A stretch of DNA of 64,000 nt. It comes from Pseudomonas moraviensis (GTDB lineage: Bacteria > Pseudomonadota > Gammaproteobacteria > Pseudomonadales > Pseudomonadaceae). Below the pieces are notes generated by a model. The model worked only from the letters and a program-made list of their open reading frames with translations. It did not search any database and was not told where the DNA came from. The position numbers and the translations under genes are program-made. This document shows, piece by piece, positions 1 to 9,400 of this stretch. The stretch is taken from NCBI RefSeq assembly GCF_900105805.1, contig NZ_LT629788.1:2046001-2110000 (forward strand), in the 5' to 3' direction. Each line of letters begins with the position of its first letter. Positions within the stretch are counted from its first letter, which is position 1.

Positions 1-1520
1 TCCGCACTCTTCCACCAGAAATCAGCCATCGCAGCTTCGGTCCTGACCCCAGTAGAGCTAGGCACTTTGAGAAGCCGGGACAAACGGTAAAGATTTCGGG
101 CTAGCCCAGCGGCTGGACACCTCGAGTCCAACAGCGATCGGAGATTCGGCGCTTGATCGACAAGTGTCGCAACTTCACCCTCCGATAGGGGCCCGACCTG
201 AATCGAGTACGCCCCCCCCATTGCGGCAGTGATTTGATCGTCGAGCCAGCGTTCAATATCGATGTTGCCGCACGTGCGTGTTGTGACAATCACCTTGAAG
301 CTTGGGATCGCGCTCGCTGCCCTCATGAGCTCAGCGATAGTGCGCTGGCGACCGGGATCGTCGAACATGTCCAGGCCATCGATGAAGAGGACCGCTCCGC
401 CGCTTGCGGCCAGATCTGTCAGGAATTCGACAGCCGATCCTGGGATACCAAGACTGTTTGAAAACGGCAGCCAGCCCCCTGGAGGCGTTGAATCCCGGTC
501 GAGGACGATGATCGGTGCCTGGCGCGAAACACGTTCAGCGAGATGGCGAAGAACCCAGGATTTACCGACGCCGGGATCCCCGCGGACCTCGACGAAACGA
601 TGCACTTCGGGAGCCTCGTCGAACGCAGCGATTGCTTCTTGCCGCGGCAAGGTTACCCCCGCTACAGTCGTGCCAATATGAGCAAGCGTGTTCTGCACAA
701 GCTCCGCGAGTTTAATGCGTGCCGGACCATATTCGCGGTCGCCAGCAAGCCGGAAACCTGCCTCGGCCAGATTGGCCCCTAAGGTTTTTCGGTCGACTTC
801 ACCACCGGTAGTCCCGATCTTAATTGACAAGTCGACCAGCCGACTCCAAAGCGCTTCAGCACGATTAACGTCCTCGTCACTAAGCGCCATCCGTGCTAGC
901 GCAAGTCCATAAGTCCGGGTGATTGGAGACGTCGCTTCAAAGTCAAACTCGAGAATTACTATCCGTCGTAATAGCCGCCAGATCACATCATCGTCATCGG
1001 GAACACCGCCGGCTACCAGATGTTTTCGCGTCGTCTCGACGAAGTCACGCATATCCTTGCTCGCGACGCCTTTAGTATCTAGCCGAGCAAAAAAGACCGT
1101 CGCGCTCTCCATCAAATGAGCCCACTTAAGCACATCTTGATAAGCGCCGGAAATTTTGCGGCTGGTCCGCTGCGTCGCGATTCCGAGAAGGTGTCGATCC
1201 GCCGAAACAGTACGTGCAACACTCCGCGCAATTTGGAAGGCGACTCCTTGATAGACGCTGTCGCCCGGCGAGAAAGTGATATCCCGCTTCGACTGAATTT
1301 CGAGGATGGCGTCGCCGTCTCGCCCCACGCCAGAAATGATTAGGTCATCAAGCTCAAACCCTTGCTCTGTGCCCTGAAATCGGACGCTGGCGACACGTGC
1401 GGTTGGCATACCTGGTGCACGATTACCCGTCAGCAGTGCGAGCAAGTAGAGGGCACCAAGTTCGCCCTCAATATAAGCGCCGGCCGGCCCTCGCGAGGCC
1501 GGGCTTGAGCCGTACTCCAT
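1..1520 (-). CDS. Cap4/Mrr-like nuclease fused to STAND P-loop NTPase (partial, C-terminus off the window)
   Basis: The minus strand is open without a stop from 1583 to the left edge. I read the frame codon by codon. An N-terminal region (about residues 15-100) has the pattern of Cap4/Mrr-type restriction-like nucleases: GAYIEGELGALYLLALL, then FELDDLII, then EIQSKRD, fitting a D...E-x-K active site. A Walker A motif GDPGVGKSW lies near residue 315 and a Walker B-like AVLFIDGLD near residue 375, as in STAND/NACHT NTPases. Family knowledge: nuclease-STAND fusions of the Avs type sense phage proteins and degrade DNA. I infer an antiphage effector. I chose ATG 1520 because GGAG sits upstream and it follows the stop of the small upstream ORF by 2 nt; ATG 1583 is an alternative. 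The sensor domain is beyond the window. Confidence 0.75.
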   Translation of the reverse strand, partial: MEYGSSPASRGPAGAYIEGELGALYLLALLTGNRAPGMPTARVASVRFQGTEQGFELDDLIISGVGRDGDAILEIQSKRDITFSPGDSVYQGVAFQIARSVARTVSADRHLLGIATQRTSRKISGAYQDVLKWAHLMESATVFFARLDTKGVASKDMRDFVETTRKHLVAGGVPDDDDVIWRLLRRIVILEFDFEATSPITRTYGLALARMALSDEDVNRAEALWSRLVDLSIKIGTTGGEVDRKTLGANLAEAGFRLAGDREYGPARIKLAELVQNTLAHIGTTVAGVTLPRQEAIAAFDEAPEVHRFVEVRGDPGVGKSWVLRHLAERVSRQAPIIVLDRDSTPPGGWLPFSNSLGIPGSAVEFLTDLAASGGAVLFIDGLDMFDDPGRQRTIAELMRAASAIPSFKVIVTTRTCGNIDIERWLDDQITAAMGGAYSIQVGPLSEGEVATLVDQAPNLRSLLDSRCPAAGLARNLYRLSRLLKVPSSTGVRTEAAMADFWWKSA

Positions 1521-1522
1521 TT

Positions 1523-1714
1523 CTATCCGAACTCCACGTCCATTATCGATAGCCAGGCGAATGGTCGCCCCTTCGGCAAGCATACCCTATGTTCAAACTC
1601 TGAACGGACCGCAACTGAGGCAATTTTGATATTATTGGCGAAAAGAGGAATATGCGACGTACTGCATATCACCCTCCTACCCAACCCAGTCATCCACCTG
1701 GTTTTTACCTTCAT
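1523..1714 (-). CDS. small ORF (63 codons) bridging the HEPN and nuclease-NTPase genes
   Basis: I do not recognise this protein. Its ATG overlaps the stop of the upstream HEPN gene as ATGA, and its TAG stop lies 2 nt before the ATG I prefer for the nuclease-NTPase gene, so it exactly fills the 190-bp gap. That geometry suggests translational coupling of a three-gene operon. The predicted peptide is basic, with a cluster of Arg/Lys at the N-terminus, and has no visible domain. Alternatively it is a non-coding frame and the downstream gene starts at 1583; composition alone does not decide this. Confidence 0.4.
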   Translation of the reverse strand: MKVKTRWMTGLGRRVICSTSHIPLFANNIKIASVAVRSEFEHRVCLPKGRPFAWLSIMDVEFG

Positions 1715-3123
1715 CTATTGTCTCCGCCGCACGTACCGGAGTACTCAACATCTAATACTCGCACATATTCCCTCTTGAAAAAATTAGGCTTCTCATTCGC
1801 CCGAAACTCATACATGGGCCCATCATATTCAAAAATGTTCAACACTAATCGATAAAACAGTGTGAGTGTATTTGAAATCCGCCATTGCTCCTTGAGTTGG
1901 TTTAAATTATCATTTTCCTTAAACATTGGATGCGCAGCTGAGTTACGCAGATCATTCCATGCTTTTTTTTCAGTCCGCAATACCAATCCTTTATCGATGA
2001 GGATCCCTAGCGCCTTACCAGGATGTATATTCCCCCAACGCACAACACTTGAAATCAATGTTTGCTTATGATCATCCCGCACATCTAACTTTCCAAGCTC
2101 ATCAATCAACGCCACTTTCGCAGTCTCTAACTCCCCATCTGAGCTAGCCAACTTTAACTCCGGTATAAATACATCGTTTAGCAACCCCTCAACTGCTACT
2201 GCAAGGGTGAGAATAGAAATATTATTTTCGGATTGAAAAGAATGCCAGACACGCTGCCATTGACTGTATGCACTCTCGAAACGCAGCGGATTATTTCGCT
2301 TAACTCTAAGCATTGAAGCAAGAATTGCGTAATGGCACGCCGGAAAACCTTCGCCGACGACCGAATCACTTATAGGCGCTGGCATCGCCTTTCCTCGTAA
2401 GCTGTTGCGTACAGTCTTGAAATGCATAACTGTTTCGCTGCCTACTCGTTTGATAACGCAGTAGGGTTGTGGCATTACGCCTGAGGAGAGACCAATATAA
2501 AAAAGTAATGATCGATAAAGTTCATCCGCGACGAATTCGCCCCTCACCCGAACCTCAACTCTATTCTCCTTGTTTATAACGTTTACTGTAGCACCTTCAA
2601 TCTGCAAATCTGACTCATTCCATGTATGCGACTCCCCTCCATAACTGTCCGACTCAGAATTCATTTTATTTGTCGGAATCCTGGGTTTTTCTAAAAGCTC
2701 AAAATACATATAGTTTTTCGAGTCAGACTTGCTTATATCCTCCTCAACAAAATACACTTCATTAATAAAAACATGAATCTTATAAGGCGCCCGCATATGA
2801 AACACACTTATACGTAACGAAAACCCTTCAGCAAATATTTTATGACCCTCTAGCGAGTTAGCCTCCAAATATAATTTTTGATTTTTATCCAACGAATCAT
2901 TCGGGAATGACACATGAAAACCACTTACATTAGAAGGTGGCTTATTGTTAGCCTCCATACAAATAAACTCAAGATAGATAGTTCCTACCTGATTAACCCT
3001 TATAACCCCATAACCTCTAAGGCAAAGACCGCCTACACATTTTTGAGTAATGGATACACTCACACAGTGCAACTCCAGCTTTCCATCACGCATCGCATCA
3101 ATCATTTTTTCGGAAGCGATCAT
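1711..3123 (-). CDS. HEPN-domain protein (ApeA-like), putative defence RNase
   Basis: A 470-aa protein. The C-terminal third carries a HEPN signature: helices around 'LAVAVEGLLNDVF' and then 'WNDLRNSAAHPMF', where R393-N-S-A-A-H398 fits the R-x4-6-H motif of HEPN ribonucleases. The N-terminal 250 residues look beta-rich and match no domain I know, resembling the two-part layout of ApeA-type abortive infection proteins. Base composition is clearly AT-richer than the neighbouring nuclease gene, a sign of separate origin. It is the first gene of a minus-strand operon with the nuclease-NTPase. I infer RNA cleavage on infection. It could instead be a non-catalytic HEPN scaffold. Confidence 0.7.
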   Translation of the reverse strand: MIASEKMIDAMRDGKLELHCVSVSITQKCVGGLCLRGYGVIRVNQVGTIYLEFICMEANNKPPSNVSGFHVSFPNDSLDKNQKLYLEANSLEGHKIFAEGFSLRISVFHMRAPYKIHVFINEVYFVEEDISKSDSKNYMYFELLEKPRIPTNKMNSESDSYGGESHTWNESDLQIEGATVNVINKENRVEVRVRGEFVADELYRSLLFYIGLSSGVMPQPYCVIKRVGSETVMHFKTVRNSLRGKAMPAPISDSVVGEGFPACHYAILASMLRVKRNNPLRFESAYSQWQRVWHSFQSENNISILTLAVAVEGLLNDVFIPELKLASSDGELETAKVALIDELGKLDVRDDHKQTLISSVVRWGNIHPGKALGILIDKGLVLRTEKKAWNDLRNSAAHPMFKENDNLNQLKEQWRISNTLTLFYRLVLNIFEYDGPMYEFRANEKPNFFKREYVRVLDVEYSGTCGGDNR

Positions 3124-3474
3124 TTATATCTCCATAGACATTCTTGAGCCACAGAGCAGCTTCATTTGTCAGCGGTGTCAACAGGCGAAGACATAGGTAC
3201 TCATGGTGCTTTATATCTATCACCAAGAAAATCGACCATCAAATGACAGAGCATGCCTAACTCTGTGCTCATGAGCTGTTTTCGGCCGGGGATTTTTCGA
3301 ACTAGCGAATTTTTTAGAGAGTTTATGTCCACGATTAAGATAAAAACACCAAGAATTGTTTCCAAAAATAGGCTCCCATCCATTTCTTTTAGATTTTGCC
3401 CAAGCATTGACCAACACTGTTTATGCGGAAACCAATCGCCCTAAGGTACTAAAATATAAAGATTATTCATCAGA

Positions 3475-3530
3475 CTTGAAAACCGTCGACTGTAACAGGT
3501 CCATGAGTTCGAATCCCATCGCCTCCGCCA
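3475..3530 (+). repeat. tRNA-Ser 3' fragment (attachment-site scar)
   Basis: From CTTGAAA (anticodon loop, anticodon TGA) through the variable arm, the TTCGAAT T-loop and GCCTCCGCCA the sequence reads as the 3' 56 nt of a tRNA-Ser. The 5' acceptor strand, D arm and 5' half of the anticodon stem are missing; the preceding bases do not pair. One T-stem pair is mismatched. Tyrosine recombinases commonly use the anticodon-loop-to-CCA segment as crossover core, so this is best read as the att copy left by an element that entered a tRNA-Ser gene elsewhere. It is not a functional tRNA. Confidence 0.8.
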
Positions 3531-3539
3531 TTTTAAGCA

Positions 3540-3571
3540 CGACAAAGCCCTGATTATTCAGGGCTTTGTCG
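3540..3571 (+). terminator. Rho-independent terminator behind the tRNA-Ser fragment
   Basis: A perfect inverted repeat CGACAAAGCCC ... GGGCTTTGTCG with a 10-nt loop, ending in a short T run. It lies directly behind the tRNA-Ser fragment, as the terminator of an intact tRNA-Ser gene would, so the tRNA 3' end and terminator were probably duplicated together. Confidence 0.8.
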
Positions 3572-3882
3572 TTTCTGGAACTCACGATTTCTGTTCCACC
3601 ATTTCTGGATCATTTCCGCATCATTTGGGTCGTTTCCGCAACCCCGACCCTACGATGCCACTTCTCCCGCCGAATCAAGCAGCGCTACCAATAATGAAGA
3701 ATGCGTTCGATGGCATTTCGATAGGCAGCTTTAAACAGCCAAACCGGGTCATCGAGTGTCTAGAAAAGCCGGGGCTAATTCCGGATTACTCGAAGCCATA
3801 GACATCAAATAGCCATTACATCAGAGCGTGCTTTGCCTGATACTACGCGCCGTAACTCGGCCTTAATTAGGGACTCTCTTTC
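3572..3882. other. intergenic region without a recognisable gene
   Basis: About 310 bp between the tRNA-Ser scar and the PD-(D/E)XK gene. The start repeats short phrases of the type tttctg / tttccgca. A short minus-strand open stretch (about 3690-3760) is bounded by stops. It may be debris of a mobile element, but I cannot name one. Confidence 0.4.
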
Positions 3883-5022
3883 ATGGACGATTTTTTGCAA
3901 ACCGTGGCTCTACTGCGTGCGAGGTATCAGCGCCCGGCAGGCTTCAACCTCTTCTCCGTACTCCGCAGCTCAAGTGATGAGGTTCGGCTTCACTCACGCT
4001 TCCTCGCCTTCCTACTCGACCCTAAAGCTACCCATAACCAGGGAACAGCGCTGCTAAATCTGCTGTTGAAGCGAGTGGGTATCCAGAACTTCGATTCGGA
4101 GAATGCGATTGTCGAAGCCGAGTATCGGAGCATAGACATCCTGGTTCGCAACCAATCTAAGCAGGCAGTGATCATCGAAAACAAGATCTACGCCGGCGAC
4201 CAAGACGAGCAGCTCTGGCGTTACCACCAGCGAATGCAGGTGGAAGGCTACCGCGAGATTTGGACCACATACCTCACCTTGGATGGTGCCGGGCCCAGCG
4301 AACAAAGTAGCAAGTCCCTGCCTGTAATTCTTCTCAGCTACGAAACCGAGATCATCGCTTGGCTGAAGGACTGTATCCCACTGGTTGCCCGCGAGCCCGG
4401 CGTGCGGGAAAGCGTTTTCCAGTACATCGAACTACTCCAAAAGTTGACATCCAGTGATCAGGGCGAGGTCTACATGAGCAAGCTGAAAGAACAGATCCTG
4501 CAGGGCGAGAACCTTTTCGTAATTGCCGACATCAACCATGCATTCAAGTCCGTACTGGCCGACCTGCAGTTCGATATTTGGGAGCGCATGGCGGCTTGCC
4601 AAGCAAGCCAGTATCCGTACCTCGGCAAGCCAGAAGTTACGGCCACGAAGGAAACAGTTTCCGCTTATTACAAGAAGATCAAAAACAGTAAATTCATCGG
4701 TCTCTACTTCCCCTTCAATTTTATGCAGGGCGGCGTGTACATCGAGCTCAACCACCGTCTCTACTGTGGTTACTACTGTGACGGTGAGCAGTTCCCGGAA
4801 GACCGGGAGCGACTATTTGCGCTAAGTAAAGAGATCGCGCCCAGCGCTCGCAATTCGGGCTACCTGTTCTGGAAGTACCCTGAGGTCAATGTGAATTTCC
4901 ATGCTCCTTCAAATGAGGATCTGGTGCTCCTCCGAGATCCGGAGACGAGAGAGTCGATTGCAGTCAGCCTGATCGATAGTGCGCACGAACTGTGGCAGCG
5001 TGCTCACCAGCAGTTCGCCTAA
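3883..5022 (+). CDS. PD-(D/E)XK nuclease family protein (PF14281-like)
   Basis: A 379-aa protein with the N-terminal pattern of the PDDEXK_4 family: 'DEVRLHSRFLAFLLDP...H' at residues 32-51, then SIDILV (D85) and VIIENK (E99-N-K101), giving D-x13-E-x-K. After the nuclease core, 'GDQDEQLWRYH' continues the conserved block. These proteins occur widely in defence islands; the substrate is unknown. The start at 3883 follows a weak purine-rich stretch. The frameshifted HNH gene follows 31 bp downstream on the same strand, so the two may form one operon. Function beyond a nuclease fold is inference. Confidence 0.8.
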   Translation: MDDFLQTVALLRARYQRPAGFNLFSVLRSSSDEVRLHSRFLAFLLDPKATHNQGTALLNLLLKRVGIQNFDSENAIVEAEYRSIDILVRNQSKQAVIIENKIYAGDQDEQLWRYHQRMQVEGYREIWTTYLTLDGAGPSEQSSKSLPVILLSYETEIIAWLKDCIPLVAREPGVRESVFQYIELLQKLTSSDQGEVYMSKLKEQILQGENLFVIADINHAFKSVLADLQFDIWERMAACQASQYPYLGKPEVTATKETVSAYYKKIKNSKFIGLYFPFNFMQGGVYIELNHRLYCGYYCDGEQFPEDRERLFALSKEIAPSARNSGYLFWKYPEVNVNFHAPSNEDLVLLRDPETRESIAVSLIDSAHELWQRAHQQFA

Positions 5023-5053
5023 AAGCAGAAAAACATTCGAAGGAAGACGAGCT

Positions 5054-6179
5054 ATGACCAAGGGTTGGAGCAACGAAGAGCTACTCGCGGCTGTCGAGGC
5101 CTACCGCCGAATGGCAGAGAAGCAAGAGTCAGGAGTTAGTTTCTCAAAGAAGCAGGTTTATGAGGATCTGGCTGCGGTTTGATCGCTCTACAAAAGCATT
5201 CGAATATCGAATGCAGAACATATCTGCAGTGCGCAATGAGCTGGATTTGGCGTGGATACCAGGCCTAAAGCCTGCTGTTAATGTTGGGACGGACATGAAG
5301 GCCAGAATGATCCGACTCATTCAAGGGGAGACTCCTGAAGAAGACACAGGAGCAAACAAACTTGAAGACAGTCGCACGTGGGAGAAAGCTCTTACCACTG
5401 TAACTCAACTTGGAGGCACCGCCAGTCGAAAGCAGGTCGAAGATTGGATCCTCACCCGTGATCCGGGGTACAACACCAAAAGCCTGGCAGACCTCTACAT
5501 GATGGCTGTTAACTCCCCTGCCCGCACTGGCTACTCACAAAATGAAAAGCCTCGAAGGACTGACCAGGGCAACCGCTACGACAGGCTGTTCAAGGTCGGC
5601 AAGGGCATCTTTGAGACTTACGATTCGGCTCAGCATGGCATTTGGGAAATTTACCCCGACACATCATCGGGGAGCCGATTTGGCGTCTCTATTCGACGGG
5701 TTTCGAATCCTGTCGAAGAAGCACTAGCAGTCGCCGAGGATACTGCTGAACAAGCAGCCATCTTTGACCCCACAGACGTAGTCGATGCCAGAAAGCGCGT
5801 ATCCGCCGACATCATCCGTCGCAGAGGGCAACCCGCTTTCCGCAAAGCTCTAATGGACGCCTATGGCGACGCCTGTGCCATCACGGGCTGCAACTTGCCC
5901 GCCGTGCTCGAGGCCGCGCACATCCACCCCTACAAAGTAGGCCACACAAACGTTGTATCCAATGGGCTGCTTTTACGAGCGGACATCCATACCTTGTTCG
6001 ATCTAGGACTGATCGCCATCGAATCCGAGGCGATGGTCGTACAGGTGTCACCAAAACTGGAAGGTACCGATTATGGAAAGTTGGATGGTTCCCCGCTTCG
6101 TCAGCCAAAACAAAATTCACACCGAGTAAGCCCAGAAGCGTTGGATTGGCACTCGAGTCAGTGTGGATGGTGCGACTAA
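5054..6179 (+). pseudogene. HNH endonuclease gene with a single frameshift
   Basis: Two frames together make one protein. The first (ATG 5054 to a stop at 5182) begins MTKGWSNEELLAAVEAY and ends at VYEDLAAV. The second continues FDRSTKAFEYRMQNISAV and then WIPGLKPAVNVG, which is the usual continuation in this family. One extra base near 5176-5180 would explain the break. The C-terminus has a complete HNH nuclease: AAHIHPY, NVVSNG and DIHTLFD, after a CAITGC knuckle-like motif. If translated from 5160 it would give 339 aa without the N-terminal helical part. It is either a decayed nuclease, a programmed frameshift or a sequencing error. Confidence 0.7.
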
Positions 6180-6334
6180 ACGAGAAACTGTGGCCTGTTC
6201 CGACGTTGGTGGACAGATATTAAGAGCGCAGATTTTCCAGGCTAACAAGGTCAGACTCCGCATCAAATTTGAAGCTGGTAAAGTTCGATAAGCACAAATG
6301 AGCCGCACGCATTAACGAATCGGATAACCGCATT

Positions 6335-6374
6335 CGGCCGATAGCAGCCCGTCGCGAAGGGCAGCTATCGGCCG
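6335..6374. terminator. strong hairpin between converging genes
   Basis: CGGCCGATAG ... CTATCGGCCG forms a 10-bp perfect stem with further inner C/G pairing. It lies between the convergent HNH gene (ends 6179) and the 1449-codon gene (ends 6448). There is no clear T run, so the terminator role is inferred. Similar 'ggccgatag' palindromes are scattered in Pseudomonas intergenic DNA. Confidence 0.45.
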
Positions 6375-6447
6375 ACAGCGGATTTCTCTAGGAGAATGCC
6401 CGCACAGGTTGCCAGCGTGTAGTCTGCCACAGTAAAAAAGGAGCTGA

Positions 6448-9400
6448 TCAATCTCGGTCATCGAGCGGAACCAGATCGAAGTACACCGTAATCGCACCGT
6501 GGCTGTCGGCCCTGTCGGCGCGTCGATAGTGCTCCTCCTCCAGGATCGCCACCCGGAGCCGGTCGCGGCCGGGCACCTTCCCCGTGTTCAACTCTCCATG
6601 CCAGCAGGCTTGGCCTTCGCGCACACTGCGTGGCCATTCTGAGGGCTCCCCATCCGCCACCCACGCAGACTCGCCACCACCCTCGTGATGGGCGCAGCGA
6701 CGTTCCAACCAGCCGAACATGCGCGGCTGCACGCTCTGCGTGTTTCCTTCAAACGAAACGCCGAACACCGTCACCTTAAGCAACTCCTTGTTGCCGCGGT
6801 CGCGCATGATTACCGCCTCGCGCTCGTCCGACAGTTGAGCGTAGTCAGCCACCACAATTTCCGATACCTGGCACAGCGGCAGCCCATGGAACTGATAACG
6901 GCAAAATGCCAGGCGCACGAACGGGCGCGACACCGCGCTCGGATTGACGACCGCAATCTCGGCTCGCCAGCTGCCCTCTTCAGCACAGAACACCGGCTGG
7001 TACAGCGCCATGCGCATTTGCGCACCTTTACGGTCGGAAACGTCGAGTGGATAGTCGACCACCTGCGGTGCGCCGCCCAAGTGGCTAGCGGTGAGATAGT
7101 CGGGCAGGCGCGCTAGACTCTCCCCCCCTTGTCGAGTCGGATCTGCCCCCCAAAACGAGGCCAGCTTTTCGAAGCGCTCGCGGACATCACCGAACCGGTC
7201 GGCCGGGTCCACCTGCCCGAGTAGCACCAGTGCCAGCAATTCACCGTTTCCGCTGTCGAACCAGTCGCAGTCCATGTGAACCGCCAGCACACTGGTGCGA
7301 GTGCGGCGTATAGCCGTCGAAGTCCTTTCGGTTCGAAACGCAAAAGCGGGCAGCACGGCCATCAACGAAGGTGGCTTCGGCTTCCTCGACGCCAGGATGT
7401 GGTGATGGCGAGGGCCGGGCTGGCTTGCGAGCTCGGCAAGGGCGTCGAAGTGGCCCGAGGTAAGCGTCGGCCAAGCGAAACTGTCCCCCACCATTCGGCG
7501 CGTCGCGTCGTCTACCAGGCTCGAGACAGAGCTGATTCCGCGCGCCCAGTAGACGATTTCGCGGTGTTTTTGGTCATGCAGTTCATGCCTGCACGGCAGA
7601 GTCTTCGACATCAGCGGGCGCACCGCAGTGTTGTTGACCGGATCGCCCCCGATGATGTCGGAACCGAGTTCATGGTGCTCATAACGCTGTGCCTCGCGCA
7701 CGAATGAACGCGGCGGTTCGCCGCCCCGCCCTTCCGCGTGCGCCTTAATCAGGCTCGCCAAGCTGCCCTCGTACTCGACCCAACTACCGTACACCTCGAT
7801 CGTGCCGGTGCTACCGGGATCAAATTCAAGGCTGGCTTCGAAAAGTTGACTGGTGTCGTTTTCCCCACGCCCGTCGAGCTTCAGCTGTAACAGGGGAAGC
7901 TGAGCAGGCCGGTCCAATACGTGCTCAATGTCAATCATTGTCTGGTTAGCGAGGAATTGCATCAGTCCGGAGTCAAGCGAGCGTAACATCCCTTCGTCCA
8001 TCGCTTGCAACGTGGGGCTGCCGACCTTTGCCAGCATCGCCTTTACGCGGCGGGGGCCGAAGGCGTGGCGCTGGTCCAGTATGTCGAGATCACCGAGCGG
8101 GGCTACCACCAGCACCATTGACTCTCCCTGCGGTAGGTACACATCGAGCACCGATCGCTGGTGGTCGGCGACAAACAGGAGGTGGCCGTCCCGCTCGGCT
8201 GCGTGCAGGTCCACTTGGACTTCCCGCGCATTCGGCCAACGGCGCTTATGGTAAAGCTGGAACTCGGCGAGTACCGGCTTGCCCGCGCGGTCGCATACCG
8301 GGATCCAGTGGCCGCTGCCGGGACACGAACGGCGCGCCGCGTAGATGCGGATCCGAGTGACAAGGGGATCAGGATGATACGGCATACTCCGCGGTTTGCC
8401 GCCGGACAAGCCAGTGCGTTTGAAGGCGGGCTCGCGTCCGTCAGCGCCAGCGCCAGCGGATGGCACCAGCACGAATTGCCCCTTGTCGTCCATCGCGACA
8501 TTGGCGAACGCGGACTCTTTCGGCTTGACCTGCTCGAACATGCCGTTTTTCCACGTGGAATACATGTCCTCTTCTTTACCTGGCACGATGAAGCGGCGCG
8601 AATGCCGGTGGTTGCTACGCCCATTCTGCAGACCGGTGGCCACCACCATCCGAGTGGCGTGCTCGGCCGGCCACCATTCGGGCGGTCCCATTGCTCCTGC
8701 GAGCAACACCACTGGCGCCTTCAGCCGTTCCCAGCGAAGCAACCGGAATGGCTCCTGCTTACCGCCGGCATGGCTACCCACACTCAGCAGTGGGTCTCGG
8801 CCGGTGTCGCTCTGTCCGAACGCAACGGCTGCCTGTTGCGCGGTCTTCAGGGAGGAACCATCGCGCAGCACCAGGCGCGCGCCCATGTACACCTGGTCAC
8901 CAAAGCGAAACGGTGGAAGCGAGCTCGGCGTCACCGATTCCTCCTTCCCAAACACGGACGAGGCAACGGCATTGGGTTGCCGGCTGCCAATGCCCCAGCC
9001 GTTCCAGTTGCACAAAGCTTCCGATACGCTCGACGTCGATTGATCGCGCTTATCCGATTGCACCAGAGGCGAAAAGCCAGCGTCGCGCGCCAGGTCGGCC
9101 TGTGAGCGTGCCCGTTTCACGGTTGCATAACTAACGGTGCGTGAGGTCAGGTCGAACCAGTCGATCCGGTCACCGCATAGGCGCCCGAGATGCGGGCGAA
9201 TGCCTATCACCAAGTCGTCGAGAAACACCAGTGTGTTCGCTTGGCTACGTTGCGCAATTGCTAAATCGGGTCGCATTATCCAGTGTAGGATCAAGTCATG
9301 CGAGTGTATTTCACCAATTGCAACCGGCGGAAGGGTGAAGCGGTTGGCGCCGGGCGAATATTCCGGCATACGGTTACGGTCGGTCTGGGCCCCGTTCTGT

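Noticed and set aside
3400..3530. Intact tRNA-Ser gene
   Set aside because: Only the part from the anticodon loop to CCA is present; the 5' acceptor strand and D arm are missing.
3690..3760. Transposase fragment
   Set aside because: A 24-codon open stretch on the minus strand is too short and has a stop upstream; no family could be named.
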